Shown one piece after another: positions 12,738 through 26,479 of a DNA stretch of 64,000 nucleotides. Position numbers and translations under genes: made by a program. Source of the stretch: Stercorarius parasiticus (Eukaryota; Chordata; Aves; Charadriiformes; Stercorariidae); contig VWZL01001367.1 in NCBI GenBank assembly GCA_013396915.1, positions 496,001 through 560,000 on the forward strand, read 5' to 3'. The first letter of the stretch is position 1. Every line of letters begins with the position of its first letter. Under the pieces are notes generated by a model that saw only the letters and a program-made list of their open reading frames with translations, did not search any database and was not told the DNA's origin.

Positions 12738-15700
12738 TTATTTTATCTTCTACTGTTCACCTGAGTTTTCATTATACGTATTTCACATTTCAAGCGTGTC
12801 ATATTTGACAGTACCACTGCCCATAAATACATGGCAGTGATGAAGCCAATACAGTACCATCTAAAGATAACCCAAAAGCAAATAAGCTGTAACCCACATA
12901 TATAATTGCATTTACAAAAGATAACCACTACTAAATTTATTAAAGAAGAACAGAGAAATATCTACTAAGAAATAAAACTTACCCCTCTTTCTGAGCAATA
13001 TTGTTGACTACATTATCTATAATAGAAATTAGATTTGACATTCTAGGAAACATTTTTAAACACGTCGCTAGATAGCAAGTTAGAATTTTTATTTTCCTTA
13101 ATGTCCATCAGTAAAATACTGTGAATTTCATGGTTTAAAGGAAGATCTGAGTAGCCAAAAGATGTATTTCTATATCAGCAGTAGTAGTAATTATGCAATT
13201 TTTACTAAAAACGTCACATCTCTGCATTTGCTAAAGCTAGGTAACTCCTATTTATTTGGGAAATGACTTTGGGATAAATATCCCCCTGGGAACCAAGAAC
13301 TCAACACTTCTGCTACAAGTGCAAAACACAGTTCTTTCATCTCTCTCTCTCTGCAGCACAAATAAATAGGTCTCACATTTAAAAAATAACAACAGAAAAC
13401 CCTACCAAAGGAAAATATTCCACGGCAAATGTAAGGAGAGGATAAGGAAGGAAATAACCTGTGACAGATTTGGTTACTTACTGTACTACTGGGAGGCGCT
13501 CAGATCCTGAGGTAATAAATGCATTACAAAAATTCATATGGAACAGAATAGTCTAATTCACATGCAAAGCACTGTGCCCAAAGCATCAGGTGTTCCCTGG
13601 AGGGACATAATACAGTCGTGATGAGAATAACTAAATAAAAGAAGAAAAAGAATTTAGAATAACCAACCACAAGTCTGAATAGTTGACAATTCACACTGGA
13701 AGAGGCTAAAGACAAGGAGGTAGAAAAGACAATGACTCTGGACAGCTGAGAGGACTAAAGTTCATTCTGAATGAGAATATCCCATGGCAGTCAAGGTATG
13801 CTGGTATAGTAAGATATAAGTGAAGTATATCAAGGAATCCAGTGGTAAAGAAGAAATATCCTATATTTTTTCAGGGTTATGAAAACAAACACACAATTTC
13901 GGAGGTTGTGAATAGAACCGTGTCTTTTCTGAGGAGAAGGGAGATTCCAGTTCTAGTTCTCTTCTATTCCTCTACTGGCCTATACAGATAGAGAAGAATA
14001 CACTTACTAAAGGTAAAAAATATAGAAGCTATTCTTTACAACATAGACAATTTCTAACAGAAAAGGCCTTGACAATGGCAGCTGCACTCAGATGCAAGTC
14101 GGGTCATCTTGTCAAAGACATGAGATGAGAAAGGCCTATCAGTATAGGAACACTTCGGTAGTTAGAACCCAATGTGCTTGCATTGGTCACACCTGCTAAA
14201 TGTCCTCCCTTATTGTACCTTCAAACAGGTATAAGCTGAGGAAAACCTATCCTTTCACCAAAAAAATGTTAATAGAGAGCCATCATTCTCGTCAAGCCAC
14301 CTTTCTGCTGAGAAAATTATGGTACCAATACTTATCACATATATATCGAATGCAAACAAAAGTAGCATAGGTTGCAGTTAGTTCAGCTTTTGACATAAGA
14401 AGGTTACAAATTAAAACAGATGAGCGCAATTTGATTTTTTTTTTTGCTATGAAATATCTACTTGTGTTTTCAGCTGTTCAAATATAGCTGTTTAGTCACA
14501 TCTCATTTAAATGTGGGCAACACTGCTGTTTAGGGAAATAGATCATGATTCATATTTCCGGATCAGTCTTACTACAGAAAGTCACTCATGTAGTGTTTTC
14601 ATATAAGGGATATATACCACTTTTGTGAAAGATCCAGATCTTTAAGTGAAAGAACACTACAGAAATAAAAGATCAGGAGTCAAAAGTTGAAGTCATATAT
14701 AAACCTTTTTAATTTCAAGTATCTGAACATGAGCTCAGATCCAGGACTTTTGCTCTGTTCACTTTATAGCTAAGCTGAAGACCATTTATATGACTGATAT
14801 CCTGATCATCACTGCAGGTCAGCTGTCCAGGTACGTGTCCTGCTTTAAGCCCATCTCAAATACAGCTAGAGAGTATGGAGTGGTTGAGGAGATCTGCCAT
14901 TTTATATACTGAAAATAAGAGACATATTTATAAATATATAAAATGGCTCAGGGGGTTACTGACTTGTTACTTGGGGTAACAATTTTTACAGTACATTTGT
15001 GTTGAGATTCAGACATCTTTACAACTAAACTGATTTTTCTTTATGTATGAAACTTACTTGGAATGGAGGATTCTCTTTACTGAAAACTGGAGTTATTTGT
15101 GGCAACTCTAAGTGATGCAGATATGCCAGCAGAGATGCTTACTTTGTATGATCATGTTTCAAGAACACATACATGCGTCAACCTTCAGCTGATTCTCTCA
15201 AGAGGGATACTCAAATGCATGATAATTCATTTTTCCTTAATAAAGAGTCTCTCTATATCATACAACAAAAGCAAAATAGCAGGCAAAAATGTTGATGTTT
15301 CTATCAAAAAGACAAAAACATACTGGTTTTCCTACAAATTTCATTTTCAGCTTTTCTATGTGATAACTCTTTAGTAGCCAAATACAGTTTAATAGGTATG
15401 ATGCATACTAGAGCTCATCTTCACTGTTATTAGTCCAGTTCACTCTGTATGGCATTTCTACTGTGCACAGATCAGTATTCTCTGGAAGACTGTGCCTTAC
15501 GCAGCTATTGCATAAATGCAGTGTGTATGGAATTACTCATGCTAATTCAGAGAAGAAAATTAATGTGTATCTCCTATCTTTGGTAAAACTGATCTGAAAA
15601 TCAGTACCATCTTCCCTAAAAGTAAGATACAACTTCTACTACGTAAGAACATGAGGATTACAAAAGCTGTTTTTATTTTAAGTAGCTTTCATAAACATAA

Positions 15701-17608
15701 AAGCTAAAGGTTTCAGTTTAAAAATTCCTGTAGTTGAAAAGCTCTGGGTTGAAAAAAGATTGTATTATGAAAAATATTACAGACTCCTTGCTACAGATGA
15801 ATAAAGTAGACGACACATTTTCTCTTGAGCCAGCTTTGCGTGCATACAGGAAAAGGCAAGGCCAGTCCTGGCCATAGAGCAACAATTAAGTGACATAAGT
15901 TATATTGGTGTAGCTCCAGTAGAGCAATGATATTATCTTTCCACACCCTTTGACCTGCCCTACTGCCCACAACTTCCTAGGAGCGGGCTATTTCTTCCAT
16001 CTGATTAAGAACATTGTGCCTCAAAACCTCTTACTGTAGAAGTATAATATTTGTAATTTGAAAATTCTCAGTTTAATTCATCAGTAAAATTGAATCAAAT
16101 CTCATGTTTATGGATAGCTTTTTATCCAGATAGATACTTTGACTTGGTAGAAAGTAGGAGTCTGACCTGAGTTACCTCTATATTATTCTTCAGTGTGCGC
16201 CACGCAAGTTTGACAATGCAACAGTGGCTGAATAAATTTGCATCTACCAAATTTCAGGATGGATCTTTTTGCTCTAAACGTGTTTCAATTTGTCAGTATA
16301 GTACCTGTAAGCACATAAAAATAATTTAGACTGGTGAGAACAAGTTGTACTTTTGTCAGAAACACTCCTGCACACACCCAAACAATAGCATCTACTAATA
16401 CCAGTTACTCCATTTTTGGAAGGCTGATCATTTAAAAGTGTCCATATGTGCAAGAGTTCTGTCAAAATGCTTTTATATTTATTAAAGCCCCTCTGAAATT
16501 CCAGTTTTCAAACAGAAAGAAAAAGAATTAGCTAAAGTAGCTTAAATACATTTCTATGGGACATTTCACAATCGTCTCATTTTCATAAATGTAGCACAAG
16601 ATCTTAATTTTTGAGTGAAAAGAAATGCATAGGCATGATAAGGGATCATATAGAATTAGAAAACAACAAAAATCTGGTGGAGGTACATTAACAAATAACA
16701 AAAAATCCTTACACAAACAATTCAAAGTAAGAAGGGGGTCAATTCTCTTGAAAAAGAATTGCTAATTCATAAATCTAGAACAGTAAAATTCTCTCTCTAT
16801 CAAAGGCTTTATCGCAATATTAATGACAAGACATTTACTGATGTTCAAATATTTATATTTTCTTTGCTTATAAGTAAACTATATTTGTCATATGAATTGA
16901 CTGACAAACGTGAACGGTGGTGAGTGTCAATAAGGGACTTTTCAGTTCAGGTAAAGAATAGGTAGCTAACTTCAAATATTTCCAAGATATAAAACCTTCA
17001 GTTACATTTAGATGGTTTTGCTTTAACTGACTGATAAAAGAATCACCATTTATCTTGTGAAAATTAAACTAATAGACAATATTAACTCCTACAGAATTGA
17101 AGATTATAAAGAACTGAAGCACTAGGGGAAAACCATACAGAAGAAAGATACCTAATGGCTTCCTCAGGGAAAGCCTATTATTTTTTGAACATAAAAAATT
17201 TTCATCTCTTTCAAGCCAGAGATACAAAGTGATACAAGCCTTTCATACAGCTGGAATTTCAATATTACACCATTAGAACTGAAGAAATATTTTAATTACT
17301 GGTCTGAGTATGATCCTTTTCTGGCTCACACATAAAATTTTCAAATCTCAGAATTCTTCCTAAATATGATAGATATGAATGAGGACCCTTTATGTTATCA
17401 TGTTAACTGATTTAGTCAAATAGTTTAATGATGCCATATCATGGAGATAGTAAGCTATCTGAGTAGACACCCTTTACTGTTTGTCTGTATAGTGGTGAGC
17501 AAAATGAAGCTTAACTTTTTACTAGCAAATGTTTGTATTCTTTATTATTCAGTTAATTCTACATATATTCCAGGTTATTTACAACCATTTTATACCATAG
17601 TTAAGGGA

Positions 17609-17628
17609 TTTTTTTTATTTTTTTTTTT
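17609..17628. repeat. T-rich tract
   Basis: Eight T, one A and eleven T in a row. It may be a polypyrimidine tract or simply low complexity. It ends in AATATTTC rather than AG. Confidence 0.85.
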
Positions 17629-18899
17629 AATATTTCACTTTTTCACAGGATGCTTTCTGATTTCTAAGCTGGAACCACAGGTAGCTATACGAGTTGCTAA
17701 TAGATTTGAAGTTAAAACTATTTTCATCTCTCTCTTAATGCTGTGACAGTGAGGAATTGCAATTACACCTGACTATCCTCAAGATGATCTTCAAAGATAA
17801 TCTGTCAGATATATTTCCAATATCTTTCGGGAACAAAGCATAAAATACTTTGTAACAGTGATGAGATGAACTCTTAAAAGTGGGTGCTTATGGTGCCCAA
17901 ATAAAAGGGAGGGTAATGGCAACTACTATTCAGAAACAGGTAGGTACACAGACGCCTCCGGTGTTCCTTTCCTTCATATGAATCTATTTTGCATGAATAT
18001 TACTATTATTAGGATTTCCCTCGATATGGTAGAGATAGTATATCTGCTTGCTAGAGCAGAGATATACTACAACTACCCCTCCTCCTACCTGATTTGGGCC
18101 TCATTAACAGTACTCACAACTTGAACAAGCCACATCACTGGATAGCTCAGTCTTCATGCCTCATTCCTGTTTAGTTTTTCTTCTAATGTCACCAAAAAAA
18201 AGGGAGAAGTATGATGATTTAATTTTTTGTAATGTGGGAGCAAGTCTAGCTTGAGATTGACAATTAATTTCTCTTAAAGCAGGCTGTGCAATGCAATGAT
18301 GCTGTCTTTCAGACGTGGCACACTTAGTTGAGGCTCACACACATTGAGCTATCCTAGCCTAAAACCATAAAGCATTCATATGCTGTTAAAAGTCCTTTTA
18401 TTTCTCTCTCTCTATCTATCAAAAACTTGATATCACCGGATGCCAATCAGTGCAGGCTTAGGATGACTATTTGCAAAGCTATTAGTGGCTGCTGTACTAC
18501 ACCACCACCATAGCTGAAATGATAATTCAAAAAAGTGAAACAAGGAAGAAAAAACACTTTCGTGCATAAAAAATATGAATTACAGAAAACTGGTTTCTTC
18601 AAGGAGGAAAAAAAGACCCTGAAGGTTACAGCTCTGAAGGTTGTTTTCCATTGCCTCTGCTTTTCAAATGTGATAATGTCCTTTTGTAAACACCCCACTA
18701 AGAATTTACAACCTTCTCCCAGGGACTGTAAATCCACTGCTTTTCTCCTCTAAATTTTTAACAGATACCATTGTTTCCTCAAATTGCACACATGGGGGTT
18801 GAAAGAATCACGATTATTCTCAAGTACATCAAATTCAGTTTCAAGGGCCTTTATGACACACAAAACTGTATCAAGGGATGTTTAATAGGCACAACGGAT

Positions 18900-19310
18900 T
18901 CAATCCTGAAAGGTGAGAGAGCACTGCACCAGCAGATAAGCAACGTTAACCATAACTACAATAGAAAGCAACTGAAACAAAGTTGTGTTGCCCAAGGAGT
19001 CCCTGCTTAATGCACCACCAAGCAATTCATTAATATTAATACAACATAAAATAGTTCTTTTATTTAACCCTCCTTGGGTAAAACATTGACCTAAGCGGAA
19101 TGTCTTTGAGGAGTAGCAGAACAGAGATGGTGTCTGACAGGACATGATGTTCGCTTGCTGATCCCTCTGTGCAGACACTAGAATTGCAAAAACCGTTCCA
19201 TACAGTACAGAGAATGGGCCGGGTTTTGGGGTAAGAGAACCCCTTCTAGAGCAAATCAAAAGGTAGGAAAATCCTTGGGTCACCTCCCCACCAGGACATC
19301 GAACCCCATC
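18900..19310 (-). other. Unidentified segment with a 127-codon open frame; possible decayed LTR or repeat
   Basis: An open frame of 127 codons runs on the minus strand from 19283 to 18900. The predicted protein (starting MTQGFSYLLICSRRGSLT) is cysteine- and leucine-rich, has no domain I recognise and shows no plausible splice context. The DNA is less AT-rich than its surroundings. On the minus strand it carries a GGGTTAAATAAAAG word that could be a polyadenylation signal within an old LTR, but I see no TG/CA ends and no target duplication. It may be a repeat I do not know, or unique sequence with a chance open frame. Confidence 0.2.
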
Positions 19311-20240
19311 AGAGGAATCTGTCAGAAGCTAATTTTTGAAGTAAATCCAGCTAGTTAACATGCTACTTAACATCTTGACTTTCCACTATAATTTAAAGAG
19401 TAAATAAATAAATGCTGATTAATATTAAACGTAATCTTTTCCTTAAATATATCAAATTCATCTTTAAACACCATACAGTGTGTTCAGTCTCTCATCTCCT
19501 GGTAGTGAGATTGTTCCTCAGAACTTCAGATGTCATTTCTCATGGCTAGAAACAGTCTTCTCATTTCCAGTCAACTTATTTGTCTTCAGTTTAATACTTA
19601 TTGTTCATGTACCAACACTGACCCTTATCTTCAATAGTTCTTTTGACTTTCTGCAAGTTAATATACCTGCAGAGAGCCTGAGCTAATTAGGATGGGCTCT
19701 AGGCCATGTCGGGTCACTGTACAGCTTCCAGGACTGAGCTGGCGAGGCTGCAAAGCTCTGCCATGCTCTGTGGGCACCAGCTTTTTATGGAGCTACCACT
19801 CTGTGTTAACTGCTAGTACTTCTGCAACTGCTGCTAGACACCACAGCTCCTCTCTACTCTGAATTCAGTTTTCCAGCACTATACACAACATTTCAGGTAA
19901 GAACTTAACAGTGCTTTGGACACTGATAGTTTCAGTTCCACAGACCTACTCAAAACAGATTGTCTGACCCACAATAAGGTCAACAGTGGGTTTGATGATG
20001 CTGTTGGCACAATCACGGCTCCCAGTCATCTGGGATGCATAAATATACATTCAGATAATTCACTCAACAAATGATGAGAACCTCCAATTTGTAGAACCGT
20101 GTGCTGTACAGATGAAGAGCTTGTGATTAAACCTTGAATGTGCATTAATAACTAGTGTTATTAAACTTACTTTTCTTTCTACAATTTCACTAAACAATTC
20201 CATTTGTCACATGCAGTATCCTAATAATGCCCTCCAGACT

Positions 20241-20286
20241 GTTGTGGTGGGGGGTTTTTTTGTTTTGTTTTGTTGGTTTTTTTTTA
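20241..20286. repeat. G/T-rich low-complexity tract
   Basis: Begins GTTGTGGTGGGGGG and continues as T runs broken by single G (TTTTGTTTTGTTTTG), ending TTTTTTTTTACAG. It resembles the tract at 63118-63177 and is the complement type of the A/C-rich tracts elsewhere in the window. Confidence 0.8.
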
Positions 20287-20299
20287 CAGGCAATTTCAT

Positions 20300-20552
20300 T
20301 ACCATACTATTTTATTACTTCTTTGGACCACTCCAACACAGATCTTGAAGGAATTCCTCCAATTTGCTAAGTTCCTCTCCATGTACCTCATCATCTGCTC
20401 TCCAAGCAGCTCTTCAGTCACATTTATTTCTCCTCCTGGTTCCCATTTTATTCCTTCTACATGATTTCCCAGGTGACAGCATATCAAAAACTTTACTGAA
20501 GTCCAGAAGTGTTCCTTTCAAGCTTTTTTTACCAGACTACATTCCAAGCTAG
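20300..20552 (-). mobile_element. Possible ancient CR1/L3-like LINE fragment
   Basis: The stretch ending near 20552 contains ATCAAAAACTTTACTGAAGT followed by CCAGAAG, which resembles the reverse complement of the segment found in old CR1-clade elements (a CAAAGGCTTTACTGAAGTCCA-like motif). The upstream C/T-rich sequence (CTCTCCATGTACCTCATC and the run of TCTTC- and CTCC-like words) is compatible with the same fragment, but I cannot align it confidently. If real it is much older than the CR1 at 45 kb. The overlapping open frames here (60-64 codons) have no recognisable domain. Confidence 0.3.
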
Positions 20553-21390
20553 CAAAACGCCCTTTGCTACAGAGAGGCTGCTTCTCAAAGAAAGAGAAGA
20601 CATTGAAGATATGCTGTAAAGCACATACACGCAACTTTGATTTTGCTTTCATGGGAACTGAAATATATAAAGATGTTTCCTACTGTTACATGCACATTAT
20701 TTTATGTTCTTCATTACTGACAATTAAAGATTGGACTGGGAGGAAATGGGCTCCGCACTACCTTTGCACTACTTAACTGTTGAATATGTATGTGCGCATG
20801 CAATAAAAACGAAGGATCAAGGGAAAAAAAAAAGTGTTTTGTTTTGATTAAGGATCCTAGTGGAACAAGGCAAATAGTGCTATCATTACAGCCGCTTAAT
20901 CCTAGTGCTGCTTCCTAGAACTTCCTGCCACTTATATCTGTTTTATATTTCTGCTGGCGTATTTGTAAATATAGAGATACACATGTGGCAAACCTAAGTT
21001 CAACTTGGTGAAACCTCAATAAATATTTTGTCTTATATTTCTGACTGAAGAAATGAACAAAAAAGTATTAAAACAATTCTGCCTTCCTCCTGGCTAGAGC
21101 ATTTGTACAGTGACTAAATATACTTTCCTCTGTGTTTTAATTCCCCTAGTAAGATTGACAACTTTATACAGTATGCATATAGAAAAGCACTTTCTTTTAC
21201 TATTCTGGAAAGCAAGATTAGCAATCCTTATACTGGTTATTTTTAACTATTCTAGATCAACAGCAATGGATACTGTGGGTATTTAATATCTCTAAAAAAT
21301 CTGCCTTATATTTACAGATACCATATCGCAAAATGGGGTCTTGCGGTTTTTGCTTTTCAAAAGAAAGCATAACTACTAGTTATTGAACTG

Positions 21391-21434
21391 TGTATATATA
21401 CTTCTCTCTCTCTCTCCGCACACACACACACACA
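21391..21434. repeat. Compound microsatellite (TA)n-(TC)n-(CA)n
   Basis: TGTATATATA is followed by a (TC)n run at about 21403-21416, CCG, and then a (CA)n run at about 21419-21434. It is likely length-polymorphic. A 65-90-codon open frame crossing it on the minus strand contains a repetitive CVCVCG stretch and is not a gene. Confidence 0.9.
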
Positions 21435-22440
21435 TACACATATCAGGTATGACTCTAACACCAGGATGATGAACAGCTGCTTCTATATCATGTGCAAGAG
21501 GTAAGATGCCACACGAGCTGCGAACAGTGGATGTTGTCCCGTGCTCCTGTGGAGTCTGACCGCAACACGTCTGAGACACATTTCCGTTCTCATGGAAGTC
21601 CAGCAAACCTCTGTGTCTTTTATACACAAGAAAGACGATTTTCACTGATCAGATTTAAAGGATTAGAAACTTCAAATAATTGGCTGAAGACCTCAACGAC
21701 CTTGTTTAAAGAGCGACAATGTGTTGGTTACGACACAATATTGCCTGATGCAAGGCAAGCCTGGAAGCTGTTTGGGAAGAATAGCAAAATACAGAAGTGG
21801 GAATTCCAGAGTGAAGAAGTACAAGCAATGTATTAATAAAAGCATTATGTTTGCCCCACCTCAAATATTCACTGTTTCTTTGTAGGACAGAAAAGATTTT
21901 AGTTTTGCTACCTTCTTTTCTCCGATTAACAGAATACAAAAAATGTAACTTAGCTACAGAGGAAACCAGTAACCTATGAACAAATAGATATGCTAAACCA
22001 GTAACATTTCTAAAACCAGGATCTCAATTACATAGAAAATCAACGGGACAGATGACAGAATTTTTATTATGCTGTTACTGTACTGCAACAGAGAACTTGT
22101 TGTTTCCAATTGGCTGAATAAAGAAGTGAATTTAAGCATTACAAAAACCAGTGTGACTGTGCCGTCCCCATTTACAGCCTCTGAGACCACGCAGGTGGGT
22201 GTCTGCAGTGCTGCATCAACTTGGACCAGTAAGGCCTGTATTGCTTTTGAAATCAGACCACTGATTTTAGTGTTGACATTTAGGTTTAGATATCAAATTC
22301 TGGGTACCTTTGTTTGAAATTATGGCGGAACTCTTCAGTCTGGTGGACTCTAACTATGTGAGAAACCAGTTCTCATTCCTCTTCCTCTGCTCTCTAGTTC
22401 ACAAAATCCTCTCTTTTTGCTTGTGTTCACTTTGTTTTTC

Positions 22441-22550
22441 CTTTAGGTCTCTTCTATTCCTTACTTATTATTCAGTTGCTCATTCTCATTTTTTCTTCTG
22501 TTTTGTCTCTTTAGTTCCTTATCCACTTATTATTCAGTTGCTTATTTCAA
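22441..22550. repeat. Two-copy minisatellite, about 62-bp unit
   Basis: The 18-bp word ACTTATTATTCAGTTGCT occurs exactly at 22463-22480 and again at 22525-22542, 62 bp apart. The preceding pyrimidine-rich sequence is also similar (GGTCTCTTCTATTCCTT versus GTCTCTTTAGTTCCTT). This is an imperfect tandem duplication in C/T-rich DNA. The open frame across it is low-complexity. Confidence 0.8.
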
Positions 22551-25335
22551 ATCATTTTACAATCCATGCTAGTCTGCTCACATATTCTCAGTGTTAAGCA
22601 GTCACATCAGGAAACCTTTTCTCCTCATGACTAAAATTTATCAAAATACCTGCTTAGTTTTCAAGTGCTTGGCCTAGCAGCTCTTCCAATTTATATTCCA
22701 GCAACGAAGAGAAAATTTTGGATTTCTTACCTGTAGTGTGACTTGTGGCATTGTTTATAGAGTAGAAGAGCTGAGACGTTGAAGCCAAGGTTTCTAGCTC
22801 CTGTTTGTAAGCACATTGCCTGTCATTCAAAGCACTCGTCTACACAATGTAACATAACATTTTAATGGTTGTGTTGTTGTAAACTGTAGTAGACTATTCT
22901 CTCATCCCTTCCTGTTGTCTGGGGATGGATCTGGGATGGGACCCTCTCTAGGATCTGGCAAGAGAGGCTCATTTCTGTTAACCCATCACCTGGTATCACT
23001 GGTTGCTAAATTGAGGCATCCTTTCTAGAGGACAGCCCAAAATACATATTAGGGGTGACGTATCCAGTCCAAAAGAATACCTGCATGCAGCTGACTGGCT
23101 GCTCTTTGAGGAAAAACATGCCCTGAACTTCCCAGATTAACCTTCCCCTGCTTGTGTTACCTGACAAACACACCCCTTCAGCAGAGTGACACGGCAGGTA
23201 CTCCCATGCATTTCAGTACGGAACGGGAGATGTCAGTGCAACCAGAGAAATTAAGTGACACGATGCATTATAAAGATGCACAGTAAAGCCAGCTCCATTT
23301 GTATCTGTTACTCTGGGTTTTTCTTTGTATTTATTGGGTTATCTCTGAGGCAAACTAAGATGCATGGGTATTCCAGGTATATCGGGCTATGCGATAGAGC
23401 ACTGTGCAAAGAAACTAAGCTAGTTTCTTTGGAAACTCTTCTGGAATGTTTGTCAATATTCCATTTTGCATAGGTAAGACCTAATAATATCTCTATCGTA
23501 CAGACTTCTGACCCAACTCAGGACAGTGTTATTGTTACACACTGTACATGTATCCTCAAGTCTCTCTGAGACTGGAAGAGACAGTCTATGGAATAATATT
23601 TAGCAGTAACCTATTTCACATGGGTAATGCATCAAAGATTGAATTATTCAGCATTGATGTGAAGCTTTGAGGTCTTAAATAAGTCTTCCCATATGTCTGT
23701 GTCCTGTCTGAGCCCAAGTACCACCACAGTAGACATTCAAAGTAAAGCATATAATTTTATAAGCATACTCAAAGTGTCATTTTATAAGCTTTATAGCTTT
23801 CCATCTTTTATAGAAAAGAGAGAAGTAATTTTCTGTGTGTATATATAGCATTCTTTTTTTAAACAAGGATATTGTGGTTTTATACGTTGTGTGTCAGAAG
23901 CCAGTCAACTAAAGATATGGTAGTTAGAATTTAGTGCGAAGAACACACATTACATGGTATGCTTCTATACCTCACATTCTTGAAAAGGATTATTTACACA
24001 GGTGGCTTCTGAGCTGAAATACTTAGGTATCGGATGAAGGGGATATACTCAGACAGATATTCTGAAAGCATAAACTAGCTAGCCATTCTTTCCAGGCTAT
24101 TATTAGCTTTGCAGCACTGTCTGTAGTAGAAGCCTGCTGCTTCATAACCAGCCGGTTATCATTTTCAAAGCTATTCCAAATTGTTTCTGGAGTTTTCTTT
24201 GGACCTCCCTCCAGAAAGCTTCCATTTTCTTTGGAGTTAAGGGACATCAAAAGATTAGATTGCATCAGATTTAAAAGCTAGCTTTATTCAAGTCAGAAAA
24301 AAAGCAGAATTATCAAGCTACATCTGACCGTTCCGGACTTCTGAAAAACCTTTTGAAAATGTGGCTAAAGACTAGCCAAACCTGATCACAACCCTGTTCT
24401 ATATTTAGCTTTAAGTGTATTTTGAAGGCATACAGAAATCTGAAATTAGGATAAGAGGTCTCCAAACCAGAGCGATCAAACTGAGAGGAATTTCCCTGTA
24501 GGGTAACTAGTAGCCCTGTGTCGTGTGCTTTTAATTAAGCCAGGAAAAAATACATTCATTTTAGCTGAACTAGTAATTTAATTAAAAAAAATAAAAAAAT
24601 CTAACAGATTAACTGTGGTAATGCTTATATAGTAACATCATAACTTTATGAAGAGGTTTCTATGCACAGAATGAAAAGTTCCCAAGCACAGAACTGAATA
24701 CTTTATAAACCTGTGGCTGGATGTAAAGAATTTTATCACAAATAACTTGCAGCAGCGTAGACCAGTAGGCTGAACAATGGGATTTGAGAAAGCTGGGTTC
24801 TTGCTTTGCCATTTATCGTATATAATGTTTCATGTGGAAGACTTCTCTTTTCTATTTAAGCTACAAGACCCTAAAAAGGAAGAACTCATGATCACTACTG
24901 TTAATGTCCACAAGCCAGTTCAAAGTGGAGAAACCCAGGTTAATCTGGGTGCCAGAAGGCACGCGCCTGTGTAAGGGCTTCACCCAGGCTGTGCTCTCAA
25001 CAGCATCATGGCTATAAAACTCAAATACCTGAGCAAGTCCGTAGTAAAAATACTTCTCAGGTATCTTTGCGTAGTACTGTACCGCATCATGTAAACATAC
25101 TCATTATGTGCCCAGACATGCACAAGACAGTATGTTCTGAACTTAGCCTGAGCCTCCAAATTACTGTTGCATAAATAATAGCTCTCTATTTCTTAAAGCC
25201 AACATGTACATCTTTGTTCTCATGTATACATGGAAAACAATGTTGCACAAAAGATGCTCAGATAGGCTCATAGCAGGGTCCATAGCTCATGGCATACATT
25301 CAAAGTCCAAAGACTTCAAAGTTACCTTAGGGTAC

Positions 25336-25415
25336 AAATGGAGGCGAGAAAGAGAGAGAGAGACAGAGAAGAAAAAAAGAACAAAAAAAAGAAAAAAGAA
25401 AAGGGAAATGAAAAC
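25336..25415. repeat. Homopurine (GA/A-rich) tract
   Basis: About 80 bp of almost only A and G, with just a few pyrimidines: a (GA)n run near 25351-25363 followed by A runs broken by G. It could adopt an intramolecular triplex and will mutate in length. The highly charged E/K/R-rich open frames (about 137 codons) that cross it arise from this tract. Confidence 0.88.
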
Positions 25416-26479
25416 TCTCCCCAGTGCCGAGCAGGAAAGAAGAGTGATGAACTCCCTGGACAACATCTTCCTCAGGCTACTCTCTCCAGACCAGACAGTG
25501 GTGACGATGAACATGGCCATGATTTCCCCCAGCCCTATACACTTTTCATCAGGATCCTCTCAAACTCCCTATTGGTGGTTGCCATTTACGGTGTTTTTAG
25601 TAGGACTGGAGAATCCTTAACGTGCATGTTGACACAAGTATTGCATGCTTACTGGTTACTTGGATTTTGTGTACAGGTAATACTGAACAGATGTTCAAAC
25701 ACCTATGATTTTCTGTATTCTGCACTAAGTTTTGGTCTTTCTCTATTGTAAACAAAAGCTCATAAAATAATGAGTAAAAAAAGGTGGAAGGGAGTAAGAA
25801 GGGATGATTCTCACAGGAGTGGCAATTGCTTCCTATGAGAATCTGCCATAAAAGCAGTATTAGGGTTTGCAGGTGCAAGGCCACAAGAATAACAGCAAAA
25901 GAACAGCAGCATGAAACAAGAAAAAAGATCCTGCTGCAGATGCCATGGAAAAACGACACTGCTACAGTAGCTTATTTCAAATGTTATGGTGCCAGGAGTG
26001 GAAAGGATGCTACAGGTTGGGAAATGGAAGGGTCCTCTGCATGGCAAAGGATATGACATCTAAGGCACCGTGCACCAAGAGGTTGGGCAGGAAAGTAGAG
26101 AAGAGTTTGGATTAGATATAGGCACTGCCACACCTACCAAGTCCCTTGTTGCACTAGCGTTAAGTGGAATATTAAAAATTCCTATCTCTTTAAAAACCTA
26201 AAGACGACCCAAATTGTATTTTTGCCACTAAGGCTTTCTTGTAATAAGGTTTATTATTTCAGTTAGATTTAGCTGTTCTTTGACATCTTTATGTTGATCA
26301 GTCTATCAAGCATTGCACTATGTTACTCATACATATTTAGGAGATGATATTTTATACATTTATTTGCACAAAGTATGACCAAGGACAAGATTTCTCTGTT
26401 TGCAATGGCTTGTATCAGCCTTAAGGAGACAATAAAATTGCTTCATTTCATTTACTCGGAGAATTTATCTACCCATCCT

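Larger units (their letters stand above)
11828..20240. other. Unique AT-rich sequence, no gene seen
   Basis: Sequence between LTR A and the 20.2-kb G/T tract. It holds homopolymers at 12.7 and 17.6 kb, short CT runs near 13345 and 18408, a 12-bp palindrome ATTAATATTAAT at 19029-19040, and the unidentified 18.9-19.3 kb segment. No other open frame exceeds about 101 codons; that one (17441-17746) is phenylalanine-rich because of T runs. Confidence 0.7.

Noticed and set aside
21447..21500. 54-bp exon after the microsatellite with donor GAG|GTAAGA
   Set aside because: The acceptor depends on a (TC)n(CA)n microsatellite and the candidate has no recognisable peptide.
24740..24900. MIR-like ancient SINE (words CTGGGTTCTTG and TTTGCCATTTA)
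   Set aside because: Only two short words resemble the MIR core; the remaining sequence does not follow.
25204..25751. Two overlapping plus-strand frames of about 137 codons
   Set aside because: Both depend on the homopurine tract, which encodes E/K/R repeats in more than one phase.
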